DNA from: Skeletonema tropicum
Lineage: Eukaryota > Bacillariophyta > Thalassiosirophyceae > Thalassiosirales > Thalassiosiraceae
Direction: 5' to 3'
Assembly (NCBI GenBank): GCA_037178625.1
Contig: CM074132.1
Span: 3,782,001-3,846,000 of the forward strand
Length of the DNA stretch: 64,000 nt
Part shown: positions 1 to 11,800 of the stretch, one piece after another
How positions within the stretch are numbered: the stretch's first letter is position 1
Layout of the letters: each line of letters opens with the position of its first letter
Made by a program: the position numbers and the translations under genes
The notes under the pieces: generated by a model
What the model was told of the DNA's origin: nothing
The model's input: the letters and a program-made list of their open reading frames with translations, nothing else
Databases searched by the model: none

Positions 1-180
1 ACTATAACATGCCGGCACCAACATGGAAAAGAGGGAATAAAAAACTCGCACTGAAACGATAGAATCGAGTGGATGAGTTGAAAGTGAAAGAGATGCACAA
101 GCAACAGTGAACACTAAGCGCAACTAAACAGCTGATCCGAAAACAAACAGTTGAGACGACGAATGACTGCCGGACAATGT

Positions 181-440
181 ACTAATTGGTATAAGTGTGC
201 ACAGCACAATTATATATAATTTGATCAGGCGCACTGCAATCTTCTCTCAAATCCCTACACAAATACTAGTGCCGATGGACAGATAGATGATTTTCACAAT
301 TCTAACACAATTAAAGACAACGTCATTGCAGAGCAACTTTATAGCCGTATTCTATTGTAAAGAGACTAATTGGTAAAATTGTGCACAGCACAATTATACC
401 AATTAAGGCCAACGTCATTGCAGAGCAACTTTATAGCCGA
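181..440. repeat. Tandem direct repeats at left edge
   Basis: A segment containing GCACAGCACAATTATA occurs near 198 and again near 385. A second unit, CATTGCAGAGCAACTTTATA, occurs at 324 and 416, 92 bp apart. The second unit returns twice near 6054 and 6159, each time close to the motif GGCCCCGAGGGCCCGCGC (518 and 6208). I read these as the tail repeats of a retroelement, on the 3' side of the minus-strand endonuclease remnant at 513-1190. Confidence 0.7.
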
Positions 441-512
441 ATTCCGTTGTATAAAGACTACTGACAAGCCACACGGCAAATGGCCAACAGAGCAAGATGA
501 CGACACAATACT

Positions 513-1190
513 TTACAGGCCCCGAGGGCCCGCGCTGAACCCGCCACATACACCGCTGCACGCCACTACTATCGCACCATTCTGCGCGCCCCTGTTTATT
601 CGATGGTCTATTGGTGGCAATGACGCATACTGAGTGTTAGCCATATTCTGAAACATTCGTCTCATATTCATACCAAAAATTCCTTTATTATTCGATGTCC
701 TTGGGCGGTTCGTTTCTACGTATCCGCATATATCAATCCCAAGGTCATGGACTACCTCTATCTCGTTTAGTAGAGTATTGGTCCTCAGGACTTTGATGGA
801 GTTAATATTTTGAAACCCGAATCTTACTACTCCATCTTCATTTTGTCTAAGTTGCATTTTATCTCCCTTTGATTCCAAATTCGACACACTGCCGATGATA
901 TCCTGTTCCTTCCGGGGCTTTGATTTATTGCAAACATTGACTTTTCTTTGATGAACTCTCTTTGTGTCCTCTTCAATTCGCCCGGTCGGATGATCTTCTC
1001 CACCACGTGCTCCGCCACCTGCTCGTCGTCGATTGTGGTTATTGCTATGATGGGAGTTATTGTTATTGTCTTCATACTCGTTTTGGGCCAGCTGACACTC
1101 TATTTCTTCCGGGTTTTGTGGTTTCCCAACTTCCCTTTGTTGAGGCTTCATCTCGGAGTGACTTTTATCGTTATTAGGTTCTACCATCAT
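513..1190 (-). pseudogene. LINE-type endonuclease N-terminal remnant
   Basis: This open frame of 225 codons begins with a low-complexity, Asn/His/Arg-rich region. It then enters a stretch (about residues 120-165) reading FGFQNINSI ... DLGIDICGYVETN, which matches the start of the APE-type endonuclease fold of non-LTR retrotransposons (strand, then the ETN-like catalytic Glu). The frame stops after about 100 residues of that domain at the GC-rich motif at 518-536, so no reverse transcriptase follows. I regard it as a truncated LINE rather than a host gene. The identity rests on motif resemblance only. Confidence 0.6.
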
Positions 1191-2539
1191 CTATTCCACT
1201 AGTGCTTATGGCCTCTCGCAACGGCCGCTACCTTGATCTGGCTACGAGAGGCCCACGTAGGAATTAGTACCAACCACTCATTTTGTGTGGATTTTTGTTG
1301 GCGATGTGACGGTTTTTCTCTTTTCGAAAAAGTAACTTGGCAACGTCAAACCCATCGCCTAATGCAACAGACGCTAGCAGCAAGAAGAAAAAAAAAATTA
1401 ACGGAAATCTTAAAGTACGTCATGGTTGGCCCTCCAGGGGCGAAATTATAAGAAGATACGATCGTCGGTACGCACCAAACGCCAATTGATGTCTGTTACG
1501 CTCAATGCAATGACAGGAGCCGACGGTTTAGCGGCAGTCTTGACCCCTGACGAAGTAAGACGTGCATCGACATTGCTCCGATTCCGCACGGCACGGAAGC
1601 CCTTACCATTACTACCAACGGTGGATATAACTGGATTTGTGTTGCCAAACTTCATTATTTATTCGGACAATGTAGAAATGTGATGATGTAAATGATGCAA
1701 TGCATAATTTATGAGAGCTGTTGAACGGCTCGACAATGTACAAACTGCCTACATAACCGCCGCCAACGCACCAGCGCAATAATCAGCAGAGAACAATGCA
1801 ATCAATAACCAACCACGTCATGAAGTAAACGAGTTCCTTCGTAAGCTACGTCGGCAACACAAGATCTTGTGGTTCAACACATCGACAACACGTCGACAAA
1901 AAGATTCAGCTCAACACAAGACGTCGACGTGGAGTTAAGTAAGAACTGACGTATTGATCAGTACGTGGCCAAAGATCGGCAGTTATTCAAATGCAAACAC
2001 GTCGGCAACCAACGTCGGCGTCTATATAGACTTGCATCAATAGACGACTCGGCAGATAATGTAATTGAGCCAATGTCGACCTGAGTACTTGCTGCATGAA
2101 CTTAAATACTTTTTTTCGGCCCTCGGGGCCCCGGGTCGAAACAAGCGCAGTGAAGTGTCGATAACGGGGCCGGGAGGTGCCCAACCCCTTATGGTCACAA
2201 ATTCTCCATTTTTTTCCAAACTTTTTTCTACAGGGATCTTGGTAGGAATCAGTATAGTAGCTATTTAGTGAGAAAGTTTACCTGCTGGACACGTAGAGGC
2301 TCTGTAGACCATACCGCTGTAGGATTTGTACTTGTTCCTACGTAGAAAGCGAGAAGTACCTGGCTTAAAGGTGCTTTTTACAGAAATTGATTGGCTATAT
2401 CTGTCGAGGATACCGTCATTTGCAGAAAGAAATACAGGTACATTGTCATTATAGGTGACATGTTTCTTCATCACGAGAAATATTCTCCCTTTGTTGTATC
2501 CTTTATTGATTGTCGTTAATTTGTCATGTTGCCGCGATT
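1191..2539. other. Intergenic, no supported gene
   Basis: Only short frames without recognisable domains are present. The stretch 1840-2060 is rich in CGTCGACAA/CGTCGGCAA variants. Near 2118-2135 the GC motif seen at 518 and 6208 recurs in the opposite orientation (GGCCCTCGGGGCC). This suggests more debris of the same repeat family. Confidence 0.5.
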
Positions 2540-2574
2540 GAAAATAAATTTGTCTTCAAGACAAATTTATTTTC
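2540..2574. repeat. 35-bp perfect palindrome
   Basis: Arms of 17 bp (GAAAATAAATTTGTCTT and its reverse complement) surround one central base. The 5' arm overlaps the stop codon of the minus-strand gene at 2556-4792. The same half-site GACAAATTTATTTTC recurs at 3017-3031, inside that gene's second intron. It could act as a terminator-like hairpin or be a small foldback insertion; the sequence does not decide. Confidence 0.75.
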
Positions 2575-4792
2575 CATGCAAGTTGTGAATATTGCATTGG
2601 AAAAGAACTTCTCTCCAGGGATGATATACCTGAACTGACCAAGCTGTCGCAAATGGTGTGGCAAACAGGACTGTCTAAGGAGTGTTTCTGTAAGTCCATT
2701 ATGTTGCCAAGTGTCACTAACACGATTATGTCATCAAGTTCCTGTGATTTATGTTTCGGAATGAAACGAAGCTTCGTCTCGCGATGACCGTCTACCAAAT
2801 TTTGTTCAGCGACCATACTTTGCTTCTTGATCTCCTTCAGAGGTATGCCTTTGTGTCGGACTTGCTTGACACATAGGACTTTTTGAAGCCAGGTTGTCAC
2901 AAAGAATATTATATGTTTTAACGATATATTCGGAGCTGGAAGTAACATTGGGAAAAGACCAAAAATGTCAGCGATGAAGTGAAGTATCGGACCTCAAAAT
3001 ATTTTTGTCGTGAGGACAAATTTATTTTCAGAATCGTACACCGTACCAGTGACACTCGTACAAGTATAATAACTCACCTTGTCTAGCAATGGACGATGTT
3101 GTATCTTTTACAGGTGTCACAACTGGAACTGGAATGACCTTTTCCGACAGCTCTCCCAACATAGATCCAATAGTTCCAGACGCTTTTGTGTTCTGTGGAA
3201 TTTCTCCAACTCCAACTGGCCGAGCTGCATTGCCATTATTGCTACGAAATACACCAGCATCGTCTGCTTCCAAGGGGGCGTTATCAACATTACCAACACC
3301 CATATTGGTGCCGTCATTATCACGTTCTCCTGACAGTCTAGCAACCGAAGTAGCATTACGACACGGATAATCCTTCACGGTAGAACCAGAAGACTCATGA
3401 AACAGGCGGTCGAGACAGCTGCGCGGAAGTCTACTGGTAGACAGAGAATCATATAAATGATCGCGAATGGTTTGGCGGCCCACAAGACTGTGATCTTCTG
3501 AGCAGCGGCGATATGCGCGAACAGTAGCAGGTTGTTCCCCAGCATGATACAGCAACGCCGGAAGATTAGTTGGGTCAACTGCTGACTCCTCACCAGAAGG
3601 AGTAGACGCTGGTATGTCCGTTTCAGACGGATGATGAGTATTCACTGGAGTTGCGGCACTACCATTGCTCTCTTTAGGGCACTGCTGTTCGATGTCATAA
3701 TTTTTTGATGATTGCTTTAACTTTAACAAAGAACTCGCCTGCTCGACATCGTCATAATCATTATTATTATCGCATGATCTCCATGATTTGCATGATGCAT
3801 CAAATGCTTCTGCCTGCTCAAAGTTAGTGCATCTAACATGAGCGGGAGAGATGCAATCGCCTTGCTTTGTCTGCAGAAGAGGTATATCATGCTCGTTCTT
3901 GTTGTTGTCGACAACATCTTTTTTGTTGCCCGCTGTCACACCGCCATTGCTGAAGTAAATGAAAATAGGGATAAGTAAGGATAAGTGATTAGTTTTTGAC
4001 ATGACGACATTCATATGGGAGAAACAATACCAGTTCAAGTTTAAAATAAATTTGCATACATCACAATTTTATTTTTGGCATGAACTCTATGGAAGGTTAA
4101 TACCACACAGCAAAAAGCGACTTAAATGTAGATGAATGAGCGATCCTTTCTATGTTCGTACGATCAATCTACGTAATGTTTTACGCAGTGTTAAGCGTTT
4201 CGCTTATACATGAAATTCTGAATCACATAAGACGCTTCTTCCAATTTCAGCTCATCTTAACAATACACTTTCGGACTTACCCATTAGACAATACGCTGGA
4301 ACACTCTGGAGCAGCCAACGACTGCAAGTTATGACTGTTATTTACACAACGGCCATAATTCATTATTCCAGCTTTGCTTTCTGCATCCGATTTGTAGAAC
4401 TGAGCCGAGCTTGAACCGTTACAGGTAACGTTGCGATTGGAAATGACATTGTAAGCGATAGATAATTGTTCCTGTCTGGTGCGATATAGATCCATTACGC
4501 ATCCTAGCTCAGACAATACATGTTTTAGTTCACGCATATTGCAAGAGGAAAGAACAAGCCTCAGAAGAGTATGTGGATCAGTAGAGTGTTCGAAGCATGG
4601 ATTGCGCGATGATTGTAATTCTACTATTTCGCGGAAGATATGATCGCCTACACGCACTTTCGGCCATTGGACGTTGTAAATTATTTGACGAATAGACAGA
4701 AATGAGCATCTAACACCCTTCCGAGCGCTCTTGCTGTTCACGTCGGAAGAGGATGGTTGCTGTTGCTGCGCTTTCTCTCTTGAAGTGTGCAT
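2556..4792 (-). CDS. Three-exon gene, unknown function, possible SAP motif
   Basis: I assemble exons 4792-4281, 3949-3078 and 2935-2556, with introns of 331 and 142 bp (GTAAGT...CAG and GTGAGT...CAG). Both junctions preserve phase, giving about 587 residues. Exon 1 holds a helical segment, MRELKHVLSELGCVMDLY, that resembles a SAP DNA-binding helix pair, with moderate similarity only. Exon 2 is low-complexity and Ser/Asn/Asp-rich; without splicing its start would look like a signal peptide, but that stretch is intronic. Exon 3 is mixed hydrophobic/basic with no family I recognise. The gene could extend upstream into 4844-5122. Function is unknown; the splicing model is well supported by canonical sites and phase. 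Confidence 0.55.
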
Positions 4793-6050
4793 ATTTCATA
4801 CGGTCAATTTTGTTCGTGGTTTGGTTATGCCGGTCCGTAATGGTCACATATTTAAGATATTGATTTGCGTGCGAGGAATGTCATACGCAAGCCACTCATT
4901 ATTATTTATGCACTCTTCTAATTGCATGTGGTGTTCCGTAGCATGATAGTCGATGAGTGGCTGCGCGGAAAAGTCACGGATGGCGACATGTTCTTCCTGC
5001 CAGCAGAGAAGCTGACACGTTGAAGTTAGGAGAGGAACAAGTGACGTCATATATTTGAGAATATGTAAAACGCGATCGATATAAAGTACTGTCAAACGCG
5101 ATCGGTAACTCGGTTTTTGCATGATCGATGATCGTGCAGAAAAAGAGAAAAAGATGCCACCACAATGGCCTACAATGGCACCCCTAGTATGGCCGCCTAT
5201 CTCAGTCCATGAGTATATTTCATAAGGTATCGATGGCCCATCCCTTAAACGACATTATGGCGATTTTTTCGCAGCAGTGTGGCGTTTCGGCTGCTGTAGG
5301 GGTGGAGATAATATCATTGCAATCCACTTCATTGAGATTTGAAATGAAAACAACCACCTTCCCTGCACCCATCGAAGATGATAAACATCTATAGGCACTA
5401 CCCCTCCGCTACCCATCGCCGATGGTAATATGAAGTGAGATTCTGGTTGCTCGGAATGACCATTAAAGCCCCCCCACACCTCCAAAATACCAAGGACACA
5501 AGATGTGCACAAAATTGCATAAATAATTTGACACTCTAACACAACAATAAGCCTGTAGACGGCGGATCGAGCGGCTCTAAAGACCGCAACTCATCAACAT
5601 TATTATATATAAGAAGTGTCGGCTATTTATTGTCCATAATATTGCAATAGGCTGGATAAAAATAGCAACATCATAGACAGAAATGACATTTATGTAGCAT
5701 GTATTAGTCATTTATTTATGCGGTGTAGACAGTTGTAATAATAAAACCCTGCGGCTGAATAGTTGCAAAGGGTGTTGTCTGCGATATAGTTCACTGGATA
5801 TTACTATTGGTAGGGTTTGTGCAACGTGGTGGCTATGAGAGTAGCGGCTATCATGTTAGATACTGACTGTCGAACGAAAAAACATGCATGCATGCAGTTG
5901 CGCTCCAGGTTGCTCGGACAGCGCGCTGCACTTTTTTGTTAGCTGCTATCAAAATCTTATGCATCTACGATGCAATTTTGCTTGGAACGGCTCTAAGTAA
6001 GTAAGTGAGTATGTACTATAAAACGTTTCTGTTATAAGAATGTTATTAAA
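4793..6050. other. Intergenic, no supported gene
   Basis: A 92-codon minus-strand frame at 4844-5122 might be an upstream exon of the 2556-4792 gene, but I find no convincing acceptor to link it. The rest is AT-rich with no recognisable coding or RNA signal. Confidence 0.4.
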
Positions 6051-6225
6051 CAAGCATTGCAGAGCAACTTTATAGACGGATACATTGCAAAAAAAAAATC
6101 CAACACGAAATCCACAGAATAATTTTGACATCATGACACATTTATGTTACAAAAACAAGCATTGCAGAGCAAATTTATAGACGGGTACATTGCAAAAAAA
6201 AAAACAGGCCCCGAGGGCCCGCGCC
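6051..6225. repeat. Tandem repeat ending in GC-rich motif
   Basis: Two units of GCATTGCAGAGCAA(C/A)TTTATAGACGG...ACATTGC followed by an A10-A11 run lie 105 bp apart (from about 6052 and 6157). The second is followed at once by CAGGCCCCGAGGGCCCGCGC. This is the same arrangement as at 324-536 and marks a second copy of that retroelement-derived tail. Confidence 0.7.
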
Positions 6226-6708
6226 GCACTACACACCACACACAACATGCAGTCACAAATCGCCGCGCGCACCATTTCATAAGTTCATTGGATTTTCCCA
6301 ACACCTGACTTCTGGAACTTTGTGACGTAAGACGATTGGAATCAAGTGTACTAATTCCTTAAGTAACGAAGTTTACCACGTCACTCAGAGAAAAAATTAA
6401 GAAAATAGAGGGTGACGGGGATGCACACCGGAAAGAACGAAGAAGCTCATCGACAATCTGACTTAATTAGCCTGGAAAAGTCCTTTTTAGCACAAATCAA
6501 GCGATTTTTAGATCTAAATCATAAGATATAGCATCTAAATGACAATCAAAATGGGCATTTCAGCGGGGATAGGAGGGGGGAAAATCCCAACACTTCAAGT
6601 TGAAGTTCCGGAAGTAATTCAGAGCAAAGCACCGCACGCACCCAACGAATCCGGCCGCACAGATCTCGCACAGATCTCGCATAAAACGCAACAGCGCTCC
6701 ACCAAATC
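6226..6708. other. Upstream region of the flavocytochrome gene
   Basis: No gene is seen. A short direct repeat, CAGATCTCGCA, lies at 6660 and 6670, just before the start codon at 6709. I see no clear TATA box. Confidence 0.4.
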
Positions 6709-9073
6709 ATGACCGACGAACAACATCCAACTGAACACGATTTGAAGCCGGGTTTGATGAAGCGGAAGTCATCCAAACGAAGTTTTAGATTTGGCCGTGG
6801 ATTTCAATCATCTAGACTTCTTGATTTGGATAGGATTTGGGTTATCGATGAAAAGAAGGATCCTCCTATCAAGAGCTTCCGCTGGTGGCATCTCATATTC
6901 GTATTTAGCACAGTCAGTGTCATCGCTTGTCTACTCCAGCTAGTTCTACCACCTCCTTACGGACTAATGATGACATCGTCTGAGGTAGCAGCAGTAGGCG
7001 TTGCCCCTGGATGCGAGGATGATCTAGAGCATTGCATCTGCCCCAGAGAGACGGTTTGTGCCACGGATAAACTCTCCATTATCCTTCTTACACTTGCTAG
7101 GTGCTCCGCATTCTTTGACTACCCTCTCTACATGATGCTGTTCCTATCCAAAGCGCATAATCTCAACAACCACTTACGTCGTACGTTGTTGCGCGAATGG
7201 GTCGACTTCGGTGCTATGCACAAGATTCACAAGATCTTTGGTATTGTGGTAGGCATCGAGACTATGTCTCATTCCTTCTTCCACTTGCTGCGATGGGGAT
7301 TGAACAATCAGATTAGCCTCTTGTGGCAGACTGCCACTGGCATCACCGGATTCATCGCTGCAGCTGCCATACCGATGATATGCTTGCCAATGGTAGTCCC
7401 ATTGTTGAAGAAGAAGATCAAGTTCGAAGTGCGTAAAGGACTTCATTACCTTTCCATCGTTTGGGCGATCGCTCTCCTGTTTCATGCGCCATCAAGGATT
7501 CCATGGCTGATTGGTACTGCGTCTGCTGTCTACGCTGTCGATCATTTATTTGGGTATTACAAGAAGAATAATTTGATCGAGACTGCCTACTTTGAACGAT
7601 ACGGAGAGAATGGCGTTGCTGTGCACTTCAAGAATCCAAAGTCATGGGAGAACAGGTCACCAACATCGTTCGTACTAATCATGTGTCCATGGATCTCAAA
7701 ATATCAATGGCATGCCTTCACGATGTTCCCAGAGCCATCAACAGATAATCATTCTATGCTCTGCATCAACGCTGGTGGCGATTGGACCAAGCAATTGTAT
7801 GAAAAGATCCAAACGCCCTGTTTTCGACAATTGTATGTACACGGGCCTTTCATGACAGAGTTCTCCGATACAGCTGTGAAGACGTCGAATGCTATTGCAG
7901 TAGCTTCAGGTATTGGTATTACCCCAACCATTTCCCTAATCATGAACTATGCAGGCAGGAAACGAATCAACATGATCTGGGGGGTAAGCACATCGTCGTT
8001 GCAGATGATTTTCACTTTGCTTCTTGTCACTTGGTGCAAATTGATCTAATCCGCTTTTTGCTTTCTTTTTCTTGCACATTCAGTGCCGTGATCCAGGTCT
8101 TATCGAGTTCATCCTCCACAAAGTTGACATCGAATCAATTACGAAGAATTCATTTGTATTCATCTTCTACACAGGTAAGCGTGAGCTAGCGCTGCCCCAA
8201 AACCTCCCTGCTAATATTTTCATCTTCAACACAAGGCCGAATCTTGAAGAAACAATCACTGGCATTATTACTGCGATCCACTCTGGTGAAGGTCTTCCTG
8301 AGCAAATGTATGAAAAGCAAAGGAAGCTTTCAAACACCCCGTTCCGGAAGAGAATGATGATAGCGATTTCTCGTGTCAGACAAACTTATGACGAGAATGA
8401 AATGTTTGCCTACGCTGTGGAAGAGACGGAAAGAGCTGCCAAGAAAGAGATGCTTAGCCGTAGTCGGGCTCCTACTCAAACCGGCTTCGAAGTTGAAGAC
8501 GAAGCCATTGATTTGGAATCTGGTCGTCATTCGAGCCTTCCTGGTCGTCGTTCGAGCCCTCAAGCTCTTGGAATTCCCAAAGATCAAGTGAGCTTGGTGG
8601 GTCTTGAAGCGATGATTTCTCAGTTCCTTGGGGCCATAGGAGAATACTCTCGTGACGACATCAAAGATATGTTCCGTGCCATTGACAAAGATGGATCGAA
8701 TTTCATTTGCAGGGAAGAATTCGGTGACTTTCTCAGAGTAGCCTCAACCAACGTCAATACAAAATCGTCCAGAGATATAATGTCTTCGATGGTTGAATTG
8801 ACAGATCACGATATGGCAGCATTTCAGCCAAAATCTATGCGAAACATGATGAGGATGAATTCTGCTCGTAGTCGTCGGGATATATCGGTGTTTGGAGACT
8901 CCAAGAACTCCATCGAGTATATGAAAAATCTGAAGAATGATAGCAGCGGTGAGAAGCCTCTTGAAGATTGGAGCATCTTCTATTGCGGTGGTTCAAATGC
9001 AATTAAGAAAAATTTGAAAGAGATCTCCAAGCGCTATGACATTGATCTTGCCGTGGAGAAGTTTGATTGGTGA
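6709..9073 (+). CDS. NADPH oxidase / ferric reductase-like flavocytochrome with EF-hand
   Basis: Exons 6709-7983 and 8084-9073 join in phase 0 (GTAAGC...CAG, 100-bp intron) to give 754 residues. Five or six membrane segments carry histidine pairs suited to two hemes (HKIHK near residue 170, HSFFHLL, LHY...LFHAP). The FAD-binding HPFT-like motif is HAFTMFPEP. The NADPH-binding motif is SGIGITP, and the splice creates the conserved WGCRDPGLIEF block. The protein ends CGG...EKFDW, as flavocytochromes of this family do. It should move electrons from NADPH across a membrane to O2 or ferric iron. Oddly, a canonical EF-hand (DKDGSNFICREEF, about residue 623) lies within the C-terminal dehydrogenase half instead of at the N-terminus as in NOX5/RBOH. 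Substrate cannot be read from sequence. Confidence 0.85.
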
Positions 9074-9600
9074 AGCAAATGTACGTTTTTATAACATGAC
9101 ACACTCGATAGTCCGATGTGTGATGCAGCTGAGCGCAGCGATGGCTTGTTCGACTGCAGCAAAAGTTAAGAGGTTAGAATAAACAGAAGTAATTTAGAAT
9201 AGATTAATCACATGTTGTAAACTGTAATACCACCTCTTTTGGTACTTCTACATACCTACCGCATGCGTGAAGAACTCGAAAACAACATGAAATTTGTAGT
9301 TCAGGCCCTTTTTGATCGCAAGTTATAGCCTTTTGCATCACTAAACACTATCGCACCAAAGTTTTGTGCGTTGTGTCTCCTTGTGTTCCCTGTTTACCTA
9401 CTAAAAACTTGCCAAATATTTTGGTGAGGTAGGTAACTGATTAGGCTGAAGTCTGAGGTCAATATTATGAGTTTAAACTATAAATTGATAACTTTTTGAC
9501 AAAAGAAGACATGCCGAATCATTGCAATAGCGAGACGTCATTCAAATTGATCAGGTAACATCATGGTAAACGTGATGCAGATTGTTTGATAGATGCTGGT
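9074..9600. other. Intergenic, no supported gene
   Basis: AT-rich sequence between the flavocytochrome gene and the retroelement remnant. Nothing recognisable was seen. Confidence 0.5.
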
Positions 9601-10172
9601 TGAGCTCTAGAGTATGTGTGTTTGGCTTTGGGTTATTTCTGTGCTACGGTAAACTACGTATCAATGGTATTGTAAACGAGAAAAGCAGACGACTCTAAGG
9701 TCGACTGAGAGCTACGTCCTTGGGAAATATGTAGTTCTGCCATCTGTATTGTACAGTAAATATGAAATTTGGTCGTCATTAGGTTTAGGTGGTGATGACG
9801 CTGTTATCGGACCATTGTTGCGCTCATATAGTGCTTGCATGGCAGGTGGTCCCGCTGAGCCGTTTGCAGAACAAACTGTTCTCCCGAATATTTGTGTGTA
9901 GTAGGTGCTAGGATCAGGACTTTTGTAGGATCCCCCAGAGTGGTAGTTTCGTTGTTTTGATTTCCAAATAGAGTCGGGTTGTTCGAGGATGTTTGATGGG
10001 TTTCTTGTGAAGGCTTGTTGAGCCATGAATTTTGATTTTTTGTCAATGTTGTGGAGTGTTTTGTAGTCGCCATTTGCGGTGGTATGCCATATAAGAAGTA
10101 GTTGATTGTGTGTCCGAAATGTCCTAAAGGACTAATGGCAAACGGTAGTAATTCCATGTTGTCTGAGAACAA
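9601..10172 (-). pseudogene. Retroelement 3' end, degenerate
   Basis: Minus-strand frames at 10172-9804 and 10026-9712 look like one decayed coding sequence split by a frame change (MELLPFAISPLGHFG ... YERNNGPITAS ... DDQISY). The region 9601-9833 is repeated at about 45316-45548 with scattered substitutions, and the second copy retains YERNNGPITSS...DEQISY in the same orientation. The shared part therefore appears to be the C-terminus and 3' UTR of a non-LTR retroelement. The family is not certain. Confidence 0.55.
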
Positions 10173-10317
10173 CTCTTCAGTGATTTGCTCTCCGGTAAGT
10201 GTTATTTTTGACGAGCTGTCGGTGCGGGATGTGTTGGAACCTCTGCCTCTTTGAAATTTGCTCTTCTCTGCCGAAATGAGTACTTATGTAACAACGCGAC
10301 GATGTTGTTTGATTTTT

Positions 10318-11117
10318 AGGCTGTGATGTGATTTTGTTTGCTCGAACTCGAACTGCGAACTGAAAATTGGCTGTACCGGCTTTCTTGTTATTTAGTACCG
10401 TATTCAACGCATGATTTTTCGAGAAACAAGAAAAAGCCCTTTAATTAAAATATGGTAGGGGCTCTCGAACTGACCCCAAACCGGCACTCACGTAGGGCAC
10501 ATAGGAATAGGTACATGTCGAGTTCGGAGTTCGAGATGGGTGAGGATTCGGGCTCAACTGGGCCTCGAGTGGAGGGGCTGACATAAAAAAAATTTTCTAC
10601 CCCACCTTGGAGGATTTTTCCTCCTATCAAGACCCTCGTGACCTCGATTTACCCCTCTTCCGAAAAAGTCAAGTTGCACCCCTGGACCCTCGTGACCTCG
10701 TTTTCACCCTTCTTTTATTGCCAACTTTTCCAGTCACTGGCGACACTAACGGGACTACCATATCGATTTTCTGGTAAATGAGAAGTATTTTCTGGTAAAT
10801 GAGAATCATTTTCTGGTAAATGAGAAGAATTTTCTGTCGTATGAGACAATTTGGCTCTTTATGGGCTCTTTTAGAAATTTTCTGTTCTTGTAATTTTTTA
10901 TCCTTGGGGCTCCGGACGGCAAATTTTATATGGAGGTGGTTTTTGTAATGGGAGTTTTTCCTAAATGATTCTTTCTGATTTTAAAGACGCTTTCTGGCTA
11001 AACTCATATTATTTGTAACTAATTTTATATGGAGGTGGTTTTTGAAATGGGAGTTTTTCCTTGATGATTCTTTCTTATTTTAGAGACGTTTTCTGACTAA
11101 ACTCATATTATTAGTAA
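10318..11117 (+). repeat. Left inverted-repeat arm
   Basis: This arm holds blocks A, B and C of the 10.3-17.1 kb element, with block C duplicated in tandem (about 99 bp period). The arm is longer than the right one because of indels and the small minisatellite at 10767-10850. Confidence 0.6.
10767..10850. repeat. 21-bp minisatellite, four units
   Basis: Units of the form ATTTTCTGGTAAATGAGAA(G) repeat four times, the last one degenerate (ATTTTCTGTCGTATGAGAC). The array lies inside the left arm of the 10.3-17.1 kb element, as subterminal repeats often do. Confidence 0.8.
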
Positions 11118-11263
11118 CTCTTTCTCACCTCTTGCAACTTCTGGCTCTTGCAAGACAAAAAATGACATTTTGACCATGATACATGTATCAAGCATAAGTA
11201 TCGCACTGATCCAATAAAAGCAAAGCGGACACAGATTTTACCACTCCTATTCATCAGCACATC

Positions 11264-11763
11264 ATGGTGAAGTATGCTGACTTGAAGGCTGTTTCCAAGG
11301 CGTCAAAACATTCGGCAATTGTACTACGGGAGTGAGTGAAGCCGAGCACCGAGCATACAAGAAAAGTGCATGACACGGTGATGACTTGGCTACCTCTGCT
11401 GATAAAATCCTCTCGATGGGTGAAGCGAAGACTGCCAAGAAGGATAGGAAAGTGGTACACTCACTTAAGTCACAATCTGGTAAGGCCAGTGACAGAGCGA
11501 AGAATGCAAAAGGTTTGTCAGATTACGTCAACAAGCAGTTGGGTGACGAGTACAAACAGAGGGTTGATCATCTCGCTTACCGTAAATGTGAAAACTTGTT
11601 TTACATTAAAAGAGACTACAGCAAGTTCGAAAATATTTGCTCCGATGATGATAATGCTGCTGCCCAAAGAGAGGCAGAGGAGTTATTCTGTAGTGTTTCG
11701 GAATCAATTGACTTGGAGAAATCCCGAGATGGCAAGAAATTGTTGAAGCAGAAGAGGGATAGT

Positions 11764-11767
<4 letters not shown>
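11264..11767 (+). pseudogene. Transposase 5' part, decayed
   Basis: A frame starting at ATG 11264 (MVKYADLKAVSKASKHS) runs to an in-frame TGA near 11336. The coding signal then continues in another frame (DKILSMGEAKTAKKDRK ... SVSESIDLEKSRDGKK) until it hits the poly(T) tract at 11768. With its continuation at 13845-14723 it forms the interrupted plus-strand gene of the surrounding element. Stops and frame changes show it is dead. Confidence 0.5.

Positions 11768-11800
<33 letters not shown>

Noticed and set aside
3028..4038. Secreted protein starting MNWYCFSHMNVVMSK...
   Set aside because: The apparent signal peptide is the pyrimidine-rich end of an intron; the splice from 4281 to 3949 fits phase and canonical sites.
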